Below are positions 23,725-31,948 of a stretch of 64,000 nucleotides of DNA, piece by piece (position 1 is the first letter of the stretch; every line of letters starts with the position of its first letter). Origin of the DNA: DATBVX01 sp963696675 (GTDB lineage: Bacteria > Pseudomonadota > Gammaproteobacteria > Steroidobacterales > Steroidobacteraceae); assembly GCA_963696675.1 (NCBI GenBank), contig CAVOLM010000039.1, forward strand, positions 26,328 through 90,327, written 5' to 3'. The translations under genes were made by a program, and so were the position numbers. Below the pieces are notes generated by a model. That model ran no database searches and was not told the DNA's origin. It worked only from the letters and a program-made list of their open reading frames with translations.

Positions 23725-25176
23725 ATGATGAAACCCGCCAGCGAAAATCCTCTCGTTATCGCCCGCGATTCCCTGCTTGCGCCGTCAGGCCTCGACGAGG
23801 GTCGTCTGACGCGCGTGCTCGGCTCACTCATGGGCCACGCGATCGATAACGCGGACCTGTACTTTCAGTTGTCACGCGAAGAGTCGTGGGCGCTCGAGGA
23901 CAGCATCGTCAAGGATGGCAGCCACAGCGTAGAACAAGGTGTGGGCGTGCGAGCCATGAGCGGCGAGAAGACCGGCTTCGCGTATTCAGACGAGATCATT
24001 CTGCCGGCGCTGGAAGAAGCCTCGCGTGCGGCACGCGCGATCGCCCGTCAGGGCGATCCCCGGGCGGTTCAGGCGTGGACGCCGCGCGCCGGACATCGCT
24101 TGTATCTGCCGATGGATCCGCTGGTGACGATGACCGATGCAGACAAGGTCAGCCTGCTGGAGCGCATCGATGCGGAGACCCGTCGCATGGATCCGCGCAT
24201 CGTGCAGGTCATGGCATCGCTCAACGGACTGCACGAAGTCGTCCTGGTGATGACGAGTGACGGTGTGATGGCCGCAGACGTGAGGCCCCTGGTCCGTATC
24301 AACGTGTCGGTGATCGCCGAGCAGAACGGTCGGCGTGAGCAGGGGTTCAGTGGCGGCGGCGGGCGCTTCGGTCTCAATGAGATCACTCTGGAGCGCTGCA
24401 TCGGCCACGCCCGCGAGGCCGTGCGCCAGGCGCTGGTGAATCTCGAGGCGGTTTCGGCGCCAGCGGGCACGATGCCGGTCGTGTTGGGCCCGGGCTGGCC
24501 CGGTGTGCTGCTGCACGAGGCGATCGGCCACGGCCTGGAAGGCGATTTCAACCGCAAGGGCACCTCGGCATTCACGAATCGTATCGGGCAACGCGTGGCG
24601 TCCGAGCTGTGCACCGTCGTCGACGATGGAACGCTGGCTGCGCGTCGTGGTTCGCTCAATATCGACGATGAAGGCACGCCCACCCGGTGCACTACGCTGA
24701 TCGAGAAAGGCGTGCTGAGGGGCTACCTGCAGGACAAGCTCAACGCGCGACTCATGGGCATGCAGCCGACCGGCAACGGCCGCCGCGAGTCCTTTGCGCA
24801 CGTCGTGATGCCACGCATGACGAACACCTACATGCTCGCAGGACCGCACGATCCCGATGAGATCATCCGCTCGGTGAAGAAAGGCCTGTACGCAGTCAAC
24901 TTCGGCGGTGGCCAGGTCGATATTACCTCGGGCAAGTTCGTTTTCTCAGCGAGCGAGGCTTACCTGATCGAGGACGGCAAAGTGACCGCTCCGGTCAAGG
25001 GCGCAACGCTCATCGGCAATGGCCCCGATGTGCTCACGCGCGTCAGCATGGTTGGCAACGATCTCGAGCTCGATGAAGGCGTGGGCGTGTGCGGAAAAGA
25101 GGGCCAGAGCGTACCGGTGGGTGTTGGCCAACCGACGCTCAAGGTTGACGCATTGACCGTGGGCGGCACGAACTGA
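23725..25176 (+). CDS. tldD: metalloprotease TldD
   Basis: A complete protein of about 483 residues. The zinc motif HEAIGHGLEGDFNRKG is near residue 265, and the C-terminal region (GLYAVNFGGGQVDITSGKF, VGVCGKEGQSVPVGVGQPTL) is diagnostic. TldD forms a heterodimeric protease with TldE/PmbA that degrades unfolded peptides and, in some bacteria, matures microcin B17 and processes CcdA. Two consecutive ATG codons start the gene; the first was used. Its partner pmbA lies 6.8 kb away, separated by a probable insertion. Confidence 0.96.
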   Translation: MMKPASENPLVIARDSLLAPSGLDEGRLTRVLGSLMGHAIDNADLYFQLSREESWALEDSIVKDGSHSVEQGVGVRAMSGEKTGFAYSDEIILPALEEASRAARAIARQGDPRAVQAWTPRAGHRLYLPMDPLVTMTDADKVSLLERIDAETRRMDPRIVQVMASLNGLHEVVLVMTSDGVMAADVRPLVRINVSVIAEQNGRREQGFSGGGGRFGLNEITLERCIGHAREAVRQALVNLEAVSAPAGTMPVVLGPGWPGVLLHEAIGHGLEGDFNRKGTSAFTNRIGQRVASELCTVVDDGTLAARRGSLNIDDEGTPTRCTTLIEKGVLRGYLQDKLNARLMGMQPTGNGRRESFAHVVMPRMTNTYMLAGPHDPDEIIRSVKKGLYAVNFGGGQVDITSGKFVFSASEAYLIEDGKVTAPVKGATLIGNGPDVLTRVSMVGNDLELDEGVGVCGKEGQSVPVGVGQPTLKVDALTVGGTN

Positions 25177-25441
25177 TCCGAGCTGCCCTGGCGGCGCGCG
25201 CCAGCGCCACAGCCTGCATGTCCTGTAAGGGTTTCCCATATCTGTGGAAACTCACTCCAAAGATCCGTAGCTGCGTCCACCGCTGAGCGCGAAACTGCTC
25301 GCGCGGCAGGACATTGACTGTCCGTGTCGGGTGCAGGATGCACGCCGCCGCCCTCGGACAGGGCCCTTGCTGCAGCAATGGCCCGACCGAGGGGCGATCG
25401 GCGGGTCGGAGCCGCTGATAGGAAAGGGAGGTGCAGATACC
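25177..25441. other. intergenic leader after tldD
   Basis: This stretch contains only a weak tttcc/ggaaa inverted repeat near 25235 and a good Shine-Dalgarno (gggaggt, about 25426-25432) in front of the next gene. I see no RNA gene or strong terminator for tldD. Confidence 0.4.
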
Positions 25442-26352
25442 ATGGCCAGCGAATACACGCGACGTTCCTCACCGACGGATGCAGGATCGGCGCAGCGGGT
25501 CGATTCGCCGCAGGTTGCGGCTCTTCAGTATCGTGCTCCTCGCAGCTGTTCAGTTCGGCGCGTTCGTCGACGCAGTGCAAGCCGCCAAGTTCGACGAGAA
25601 GATCAAGGCGCCGCATGCGCCAAGCAATGCGGAGCTGCAGGCAGTGATCCGCGATTACTTTGAGACCTACGCGCGCGTCAATGCAGAAGTCGGCCACCGG
25701 TATCGTGAGAGACAAGGCTGCATACCAGCAGTGGTTCGAGACGAACTGGCGCCTGCAGCGCGCGATCGACAAGAAGCGAGCCGCTCGGGAGATCTCAGCG
25801 AGTTCGGTCTCACGCCCAACGGCGACGGATCCTATTCGGTTGATCTCGCTGAGTTCCCGCAATGGGATCCGCTGCCCTACGCGACTCGAACGGCTTTCGG
25901 GAGCCACAAGCCTTCGGACTCTATGGCGAGGCACTCAAGGACTCGTGGCTTTCGCGACCAGGATATCGAGGCGATGAGGGCCTATGTGGAGAAGAGCCCG
26001 CGCGCAACCAGGCGAGCATGCGCGGAACTCGACATTGCCGAGGGATATTGTCGCCAAGGTCAAGGCGCAGATTGCGGCGAGACAGAAGAGTCAGTGAATC
26101 GCAGTGCTCTCATACGTGTACCAGACCGGCCGCATCCGCACGGAGAAGGAGCGGGTCTGGGCGTCGGTTTGCTTGAGGTCGCTCGATCAGCAGCGCCAGC
26201 GAATCCTGGAATCGTATCTTCGGGAGCAAGCCGGCCAGCTGACGATCACGCCGGATGACATTGATGGCCAGGTGAAGTTCGCGATGGACGGCGTCGCGTC
26301 CGGCGAATTCGAGAGGCAGATGAAAGCGCAAGGAAAGGAGGCTCGGCAATGA
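25442..26352 (+). CDS. putative secreted helical protein of unknown function, frameshifted
   Basis: One gene inferred from several frames. The start at 25442 has a good Shine-Dalgarno. Soon after comes a signal-like segment, RRLRLFSIVLLAAVQFGAFV with VQA before AKFDEKI. Mature pieces read in order: ELQAVIRDYFETYARVNAE, then RDKAAYQQWFETNWRLQRAI, then FGLTPNGDGSYSVDLAEFPQ, EPQAFGLYGEALK, FRDQDIEAMRAYVEKS, and finally VLSYVYQTGRIRTEKERVWA and FERQMKAQGKEARQ. Breaks fall near 25490, 25690, 25790, 25890, 25940 and 26040-26100. The product would be about 300 residues, mostly helical, probably periplasmic. I do not recognise the family. Its stop overlaps the next gene's start (ATGA), so the two are likely co-translated. 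Confidence 0.55.
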
Positions 26353-26649
26353 AGCATGCAAGCACATGGATGGTGCTGATGCTGGTCGACTTCGCTGGCG
26401 TCGGCGAATGCCGCGAACGTGGACGTCCGCTGTATGAACCCCGCCAGGTCGGTACGAGTCGAGCGCGTCCAGGTCGGCATGAGTGTGGACGGCGAAGCAC
26501 GGAACGTTCGACGTTGACGGCCGGCGGCGGTTACACGCTGACCTGTCCGGATACCACACCGTTGACTGCTCAGCGTGCCCTGCAGTTCTTCAGATCGGCG
26601 CCAGGGTTATGTGGTTTGCGGTCTTCGTGCCCGAGGTGATTCCGGCTGA
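26349..26649 (+). CDS. small secreted Cys-containing protein, frameshifted
   Basis: The ATG overlaps the upstream stop. The first frame gives MKHASTWMVLMLV; a one-base shift then yields LASANAANVDVRCMNPARSV, completing a signal peptide with an ANA-type cleavage site. Later pieces include GGGYTLTCPDTTPLTAQRAL and, after another shift, GYVVCGLRARGDSG with a stop at about 26649. That makes a protein of roughly 100 residues with three cysteines, likely periplasmic. No family recognised. The frame choice in the last third is uncertain. The 260 nt after it (26650-26910) show nothing else I can support. Confidence 0.4.
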
Positions 26650-26910
26650 ATACCCTATTTCGGGTGGTCAATCATGGGCTACGCCCTCCACGCACTACTG
26701 CACTTTCAGTATACGGCTCGTGCGAAGGATGCGCTGGTCAGTCTCTTGCGGTATTGGCGTAAACGTAACGTTGGGCGGCGACGAGGCTGATCGACAGCAA
26801 TAGCGAGTATTCCCGATGGTCAAGCAGCGCCGCCACCGCCTCCGGGCGGCGGGCTCCCGTGCCCGTCGTGCACCTGCACTCCTCCGTGACCGGTCCAGGG
26901 AGGGCCACAC

Positions 26911-27530
26911 ATGAACCGCATCTCTAGCATCAGAAGCGCGCTCGTCCTGTCCTTGCTCTGTCTTGCGCCAGTGCTGTGGGCCACCTGCAGTCCGATCGTC
27001 GTGGACGTCGGCAAGAACGGGATCGAGCTTGGCGCTGCTGGCGTCGGGGTCTATTTCGATGTCGACAACAACGGAATCGCCGAATCATGTCCAGTGGGTG
27101 AAGCCGGGTGGCGACGAAGCATTCCTGGCAATCGATCGCAACGGCAACGGCATCGTCGACAACGGCGGTGAGCTCTTCGGCGTGGGAACGCCGCTGGTCT
27201 TCGAGGGAACCAACGCGCCCAACGGCTTCGTAGGCCTCGCGCAGTACGACTCGATCGAGTTGGGTGGCAATGATGACGGCTACATCACGAAGGACGACGC
27301 GATCTGGTCGGCGCTGCGCCTGTGGCGCGACATCAATGCTGACGGGATATCGACACGCGACGAGATGCTGACGCCGGAGCGCCTGGGGATCACGTCCTTC
27401 GAGACCATTCCGAAATTCGGCAAGCGCTACGACCCGGCTGGAAACATCATCCCGTATTGGGCGTGGGCAGCAACTACCGGCCGGCCGAAGAGGGCGAGTG
27501 ATGGTCGACGTGTTTTTCCTCGAGATATAG
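26911..27530 (+). CDS. secreted calcium-binding-like protein (EF-hand/dockerin-like repeats), frameshifted
   Basis: A signal peptide (SALVLSLLCLAPVLWATCSP) is followed by repeated Asp/Asn-Gly loops: DVDNNGIAE, then after a one-base shift near 27088, AIDRNGNGIVDNGGELFGVG, GGNDDGYITKDDAIWSALRL and RDINADGISTRDEMLT. This matches a known type of bacterial protein in which calcium-binding loops surround an ELFG motif, often found at the C-terminus of large secreted repeat proteins. Here it stands alone as about 205 residues. A second shift near 27470-27510 gives the likely natural end MVDVFFLEI with stop at 27530. It may be exported and bind Ca2+; any partner is unknown. Confidence 0.65.
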
Positions 27531-27688
27531 CCGCGCAGCATTTGTCATATCCTCGCGGGTGCGTGATCGCTATCGCAGCGGCATGCACCCGTTTGACTAT
27601 TTTCCCGCCCACGTGAACGTCAGCACACCCTGTTGACAGGTTCGCCTCTAAGGTTCGAGGCGAAATCTGTCACCTGGGTGGTACGACG

Positions 27689-27871
27689 ATGACGCCGAAT
27701 CCCTCGATGACTGGCTCGTTCAAGATGACACTGCCGACTGATCTGCTGAATGCGCTGCAGGCAACGCCCGTGGAAGATCCGGGCAAGGACCTGGATTTGA
27801 AGGGCCTGAAGCCCTCCTTCATGGAGCGGGTGTTCGGCCTGTTCTCAGGCTCCTCGCGCCGTCGCCGCTGA
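27689..27871 (+). CDS. small hypothetical protein (60 aa)
   Basis: The ORF MTPNPSMTGSFKMTLPTDLL... shows strong host-like codon use (many CTG, GGC and CGC) and ends in SSRRRR. It is preceded by a short hairpin (ttcgcctc at 27641-27648 pairing with gaggcgaa at 27657-27664) that could act as terminator or regulatory structure. No family recognised. The 220 nt after it (27872-28093) contain a 14-bp palindrome, gcccctgcaggggc, and a weaker 53-codon ORF at 27879-28040 that I do not support. Confidence 0.4.
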   Translation: MTPNPSMTGSFKMTLPTDLLNALQATPVEDPGKDLDLKGLKPSFMERVFGLFSGSSRRRR

Positions 27872-28093
27872 GACCAGGATGTCCCGCAAGTCGCAGCCGA
27901 TCCTGCCTGGTGCGCGAGGCCCCACGAAGCGGGCCGGTAGCGCTGCCACGGCCAATCGCACGCCCCTGCAGGGGCACGGCTCCTCACCTCGCTATCCAGC
28001 CCGCCTATGGGGCGCACGCGGCAGTTGCCTCTGCCGCTAACGCACACGTCCTGGTTGTTTATTCGTCGCTGACGATTGACTACGATTGCGGTC

Positions 28094-28343
28094 ATGGAGA
28101 ACCGCGTCGTCAGACTCTCGAGACCGCTGTACGAGTCGTTGCCCTATCTCTACATTGGCGCGGGAATCGGTGCGGCAGCCGGCTCGTATTTCATCGCACG
28201 CCATCCCTGGTCCGACATCCTGCTGGTGTTCGCCGTACTTCTGCGTGCTGGGAGGCCTCGTCGTGCTTCTCAAGCGGCGCGATTATCGCGCTAAGCGTGG
28301 CGAGTATCGGGGCGCTCCGCTCGACGAGAATTCGCTGCGGTGA
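28094..28343 (+). CDS. small two-helix membrane protein, frameshifted
   Basis: The ATG at 28094 gives MENRVVRLSRPLYESLPYLY, then helices IGAGIGAAAGSYFIA and ILLVFAVL. A one-base shift near 28243 continues with CVLGGLVVLLKRRDYRAKRG and a hydrophilic tail ending DENSLR at 28343. The joined product is about 82 residues with two transmembrane helices and a basic cytoplasmic end. No family recognised. A GC-rich hairpin (gcgggc/gcccgc, about 28347-28363) between it and the convergent ATPase gene may terminate one or both. Confidence 0.6.
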
Positions 28344-28370
28344 AACGCGGGCGGTCGGCCCGCGCAATCA

Positions 28371-29627
28371 CTATTCCCCCCACGCCTGGTCTTGCTCCTG
28401 CTCACCCGCTGTGGAGGGGACGTCGGCGGTCTCGGTCTCCTGACGCTGCTGCTTGTGCGCGCGCTCGTCGATGTACGTGATCTCGTGCTTGCCGATCTGC
28501 ACGACGTCTCCATCGTTGAGATTGTGCTTGCGGACCCGCTTGCCTTTCACGTAGATGCCGTTGGTGCTGTTGAGATCCTCGATCACGCAGCTCTCCGGCG
28601 TGGTGATGATCTGGCAGTGATGCCTGCTGATGAACTTGCTGTCGATCGGCAGATCGTTGTCCCTGGTCCGGCCGATGATCACACGGCCGGGTCGCAGCAG
28701 CCGCTCCAGTACGGTCTGGCCCTCGAAACCGATCAGGACGCGCGCGACATGGGCCGATGAGTCGCTGCTCTGCACGGGTTCGACGGTCGGCACCAGCAAG
28801 CGGTGGCTGCGTGCGGAATACTCGCCCCATTGCAGTTCGCGAATCGCGGTTTCGATTTCGGGAGGATCCACGTGGTCCTTGTCCAGCGCATAGGCGGCCA
28901 TCATCGAGGTGTCGCACACCGTATTGATGAGCCGGGGGATTCCACCCGTATAGCGGTAGATCAACGGCAGGCAGTCATCACTGAAGATCTGGCGCCCCTG
29001 TGAGCCGGAAACCTCGAGGCGGTGCTGAATGTAGGCGCGCGTGTCGACTTTCGACAGAGGCGTCAGATGAAACCGCAGCCGAATGCGCTGGGCGAGCTGC
29101 ACCAGTTCCGGGGAGCTGAGCTTGTCGTTGAGCTCCGGCTGGCCCGCCAGGATGATCCGCAACACCTTCTCCTTGGTGGTTTCGATGCCTGATAGCAGCC
29201 GGACCTCCTCGAGTACCTTGTGGGTCAGGTTCTGTGCCTCGTCGATGATCAGGAGCACCTTGCGGTTGTTGGCATATTGCTCGATCAGGAAATTGTTGAG
29301 CGTGCTCAGTACCTCGGCCTTCCTCATCTTGAAGGGCGAGAAACCGAACTGCACCAGCACCGCTTGCAGGAACTCGGTAGCAGAGAGCTGCGTCTGGTTG
29401 ATCTGGGCGACGATCACGTCCTTCTCGAGCTCGCGCAGGAAAGTCTCGATGAGCGTGGTCTTCCCAGAGCCGATTTCGCCCGTGATGACGACGAATCCGT
29501 CGGTGAACCAGATGGTCGATTCCATGTACGCCTTGGCGCGTGCATGGTGCTTGCTCAGATAGAGGAATGCGGGGTCCGGGCTGAGGCGGAACGGCAGCTC
29601 ATTGAGTTTGAACAGCTCGAGATACAT
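28371..29627 (-). CDS. ExeA/GspA-like AAA ATPase with C-terminal FHA domain
   Basis: A 418-residue protein. Residues 1-265 form an ExeA-type AAA ATPase: start MYLELFKLNELPFRLSPDP, Walker A GEIGSGKTT, Walker B VLLIIDEAQN, and sensor-like GGIPRLINTVCD. After a linker, residues about 300-385 form an FHA domain: RPGRVIIGRTRDNDLPIDS, KFISRHHCQI and DLNSTNGIYVKGKRV, which includes the phosphothreonine-binding R, S and N residues. The tail is Gln/Glu rich. ExeA-type ATPases help assemble type II secretin; the FHA fusion suggests coupling to Ser/Thr phosphorylation. There is no secretin or kinase gene in the window. The start at 29627 matches the family N-terminus. Confidence 0.88.
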   Translation of the reverse strand: MYLELFKLNELPFRLSPDPAFLYLSKHHARAKAYMESTIWFTDGFVVITGEIGSGKTTLIETFLRELEKDVIVAQINQTQLSATEFLQAVLVQFGFSPFKMRKAEVLSTLNNFLIEQYANNRKVLLIIDEAQNLTHKVLEEVRLLSGIETTKEKVLRIILAGQPELNDKLSSPELVQLAQRIRLRFHLTPLSKVDTRAYIQHRLEVSGSQGRQIFSDDCLPLIYRYTGGIPRLINTVCDTSMMAAYALDKDHVDPPEIETAIRELQWGEYSARSHRLLVPTVEPVQSSDSSAHVARVLIGFEGQTVLERLLRPGRVIIGRTRDNDLPIDSKFISRHHCQIITTPESCVIEDLNSTNGIYVKGKRVRKHNLNDGDVVQIGKHEITYIDERAHKQQRQETETADVPSTAGEQEQDQAWGE

Positions 29628-29688
29628 TCTTCGCGACCCGGGCGGCACGTCCTCGTGCCAGTCTTGATTCAAGTGTAAGGGAAATCCC

Positions 29689-30789
29689 TCAGTCAGCAGA
29701 AATCGAGCGTTCACGCAGCCGCAGAAGCCGTTTCAGGCTCTGGTCGCGCCGCGCTGCGCTGGCTTCCACGACGGTGCAATGGCCGAGCTTGCGCCGCGGA
29801 CGGGCTTGCTTTCCATAATCGTGGAAGTGAAGGTTCGGCTCGTTCAACCACCGCTTTCTGTCAGGCAGAGTTCCGACGAAATTGAGCATGGCGCAATGCC
29901 CGGTGGCAGCGGTACTGCCCAATGGCCAGCCGAGAATGGCGCGCAGGTGATTCTCGAACTGACTGGTGATGGCGCCCTCGATGGTCCAGTGACCGGAATT
30001 GTGGACCCGGGGCGCCATTTCATTCGCCAACAGCCGGCCGCGTGCCACGAAGAACTCGATGGCGAGAATCCCGGCATAGTTGAAGTGCCTGAGGATGCTG
30101 CGCAGGTGGCGCTCAGCCAGCCTCTGAAGCGAGCGCTGAACGTATGGCGCGCTCGTGTAGCTGAGAATGCCCTCCACGTGCACGTTCGTCGCGAGAGGGT
30201 AGACCCGAATTTCGCCCGTGCGGCTGCGTGCGCCGATGATCGAAACCTCGTGGCTGAAATCTACGAACGCTTCGTAAATGAGAGCCTGACCGCCGAGCTC
30301 CGACCAGGCGGCTGATCGATCAGCGTCGCTGCGCAGGACTTTCTGGCCCTTGCCGTCGTAGCCCAGCCGGCGTGTCTTGAGCACGCCGGGCAGGCCGATC
30401 TTCTGCACGGCACGCGCGAGATCAGCCGCCGAATCGACGGCAGCGAACGCAGGAGTCGGTATGCGGAGCTGACGGAACAACTGCTTCTCCGTGAGCCGAT
30501 CCTGCGAGGCCGCGAGTGCGGTCGCCGGCGGCAGCACGGTCGTCTGCGCCTCGATGGCAGCGAGGCCCTGCGCGGAAACATTTTCCCAGTCAAAGGTGAC
30601 GACATCGACCTCACGTGCCAGCTTCGTCAGTAGTGCGACATCGTTGAGCTCACCGGTCAGAATCGGCGCAACCTGTGCGGCGGAAGCATCGGCAGTGCGA
30701 TCGACGAACTGGAACCTGAGCCCCAAGGGAAAACCCGCCAGAGCCAGCATGCGTCCGAGCTGGCCGGCACCGATGATGCCGACTCTCAT
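29689..30789 (-). CDS. purK: 5-(carboxyamino)imidazole ribonucleotide synthase
   Basis: A 366-residue ATP-grasp enzyme. MRVGIIGAGQLGRMLALAG is the diagnostic PurK N-terminus; KTRRLGYDGKGQ and EFFVARGRLLANEMAPRVHNSGHWT are the ATP-grasp active-site segments. It converts AIR, ATP and bicarbonate to N5-CAIR in purine synthesis. Its ATG overlaps the purE stop by 4 nt (ATGA), so purE-purK is a translationally coupled pair, the usual arrangement. The open frame is intact, unlike purE. Confidence 0.96.
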   Translation of the reverse strand: MRVGIIGAGQLGRMLALAGFPLGLRFQFVDRTADASAAQVAPILTGELNDVALLTKLAREVDVVTFDWENVSAQGLAAIEAQTTVLPPATALAASQDRLTEKQLFRQLRIPTPAFAAVDSAADLARAVQKIGLPGVLKTRRLGYDGKGQKVLRSDADRSAAWSELGGQALIYEAFVDFSHEVSIIGARSRTGEIRVYPLATNVHVEGILSYTSAPYVQRSLQRLAERHLRSILRHFNYAGILAIEFFVARGRLLANEMAPRVHNSGHWTIEGAITSQFENHLRAILGWPLGSTAATGHCAMLNFVGTLPDRKRWLNEPNLHFHDYGKQARPRRKLGHCTVVEASAARRDQSLKRLLRLRERSISAD

Positions 30790-31291
30790 CCTGCGGGAGC
30801 CGTGGAACGGCGTGGATCGCCGGCCTTGAGCACTTCCTGCGTCTGGGCCTGGCGGAAAGCCTTGAGCGCCTGATCGATCTCGGGATGCTTGTTGGCGAGG
30901 ATGGCGGCCGCCAGCAGTCCCGCATTCGTCGCCCCGGCGCTACCAATCGCGACGGTCGCCACCGGCACTCCCGCTGGCATCTGCACTATCGAGAGCAGGG
31001 AGTCGAGACCGCTCAGGGTCTTCGACTGGACTGGGACGCCCAGCACCGGAAGAGTGGTTTTTGCGGCGGTCATGCCGGCAGATGCGCCGCGCCGCCGGCG
31101 CCGGCGATGATCACTTCAAGACCGCGCTGCTGCGCGGTGCTCGCATACTCGAACAGCAGGTCGGGCGTGCGGTGCGCGGACACGACGCGCACTTCGTGTG
31201 CCACGCCGAGCCGCTCGAGAATTTCTGCCGCCGGACGCATCGTCTCCCAGTCGGACGAGGAGCCCATGATGATGCCGACCAGCGGTTTCAT
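30786..31291 (-). CDS. purE: N5-CAIR mutase PurE, one-base frameshift
   Basis: The first frame begins MKPLVGIIMGSSSDWETMRP and runs to AGAGGAAHLPA; the second resumes at MTAAKTTLPVLGVPVQSKTL and ends at 30786. The family sequence across the gap is AAHLPGMTAAKT, and restoring one G in the ccggc at about 31077-31082 rejoins the frames exactly. The joined 168 residues match class I PurE, which moves the carboxylate of N5-CAIR to give CAIR. Start ATG at 31291. This is the clearest case in the window of a homopolymer-contraction sequencing error. Confidence 0.94.
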
Positions 31292-31349
31292 GCGGGAATT
31301 GTAGCATGCACGCCCGCAGCGACCGCTCACGAGAGCGCTCTGAAGTCGC

Positions 31350-31862
31350 TCAGGCGCCGAGAATCTCGCGCAGGTAGTGGAACAGCTCGCGCGCCGCTCG
31401 CGGCGCGCTACCGTGTCGCGCCTCCTCGCCGGCAGTCGCCACTAGTTGCCGCACGCGCTGTGCGTCGGCTCGCGCGTGCTCGGCGAGCAGGTCGTCGAGT
31501 GCTGCGGGATCCCGCAGCAGCCGCTCGCGCCATTGCTCGATACGTTTGAACTGGCGTGTTGCCGCATTCTCTTTCTGTCGGTGCGCTTCGAGCGCCGCGC
31601 GAATCTGCTCGGTGTCGATCTTGCGCATCAGCTTGCCGATGTACTGACGCTGGCGCAGTTGCGCGCCGTGACTCGGGAAGCGACGCGCGGCGAGGATGGC
31701 GTCACGCAGGCTCTCCGGTAACGGCAGCGATTCAAACAGCGGGTCCGGCAGATCGATCAGCTGCTCGCCGAGGTCCTGCAGCTCCTGTGACGCACGCTTG
31801 CGTGCGCCCTTGCTGGGACGTTCCTCATCAGGTTGCTGGTCATCGTGGCGGCGGCGAATCAT
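31350..31862 (-). CDS. darP: ribosome biogenesis factor DarP (YjgA family)
   Basis: A 170-residue protein of the YjgA/DarP family: an Arg/Lys-rich start (MIRRRHDDQQPDEERPSKGA), then RKRASQELQDLGEQLIDLP and HGAQLRQRQYIGKLMRKID, with a helical C-terminus. DarP associates with the 50S precursor and promotes peptidyl-transferase centre maturation. It is encoded next to and divergent from pmbA, the standard pairing; their shared promoter region is 31863-31948. The start 31862 excludes a short upstream extension that would overlap that promoter. Confidence 0.93.
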   Translation of the reverse strand: MIRRRHDDQQPDEERPSKGARKRASQELQDLGEQLIDLPDPLFESLPLPESLRDAILAARRFPSHGAQLRQRQYIGKLMRKIDTEQIRAALEAHRQKENAATRQFKRIEQWRERLLRDPAALDDLLAEHARADAQRVRQLVATAGEEARHGSAPRAARELFHYLREILGA

Positions 31863-31948
31863 GCGGGCGCCGAGTATCCGGTGACGGGTGCGCGTTGGCA
31901 ATCCGGCGGCTAGAATGCCGGCCCTTCCTTTGGTCTACAGGTTCAATC

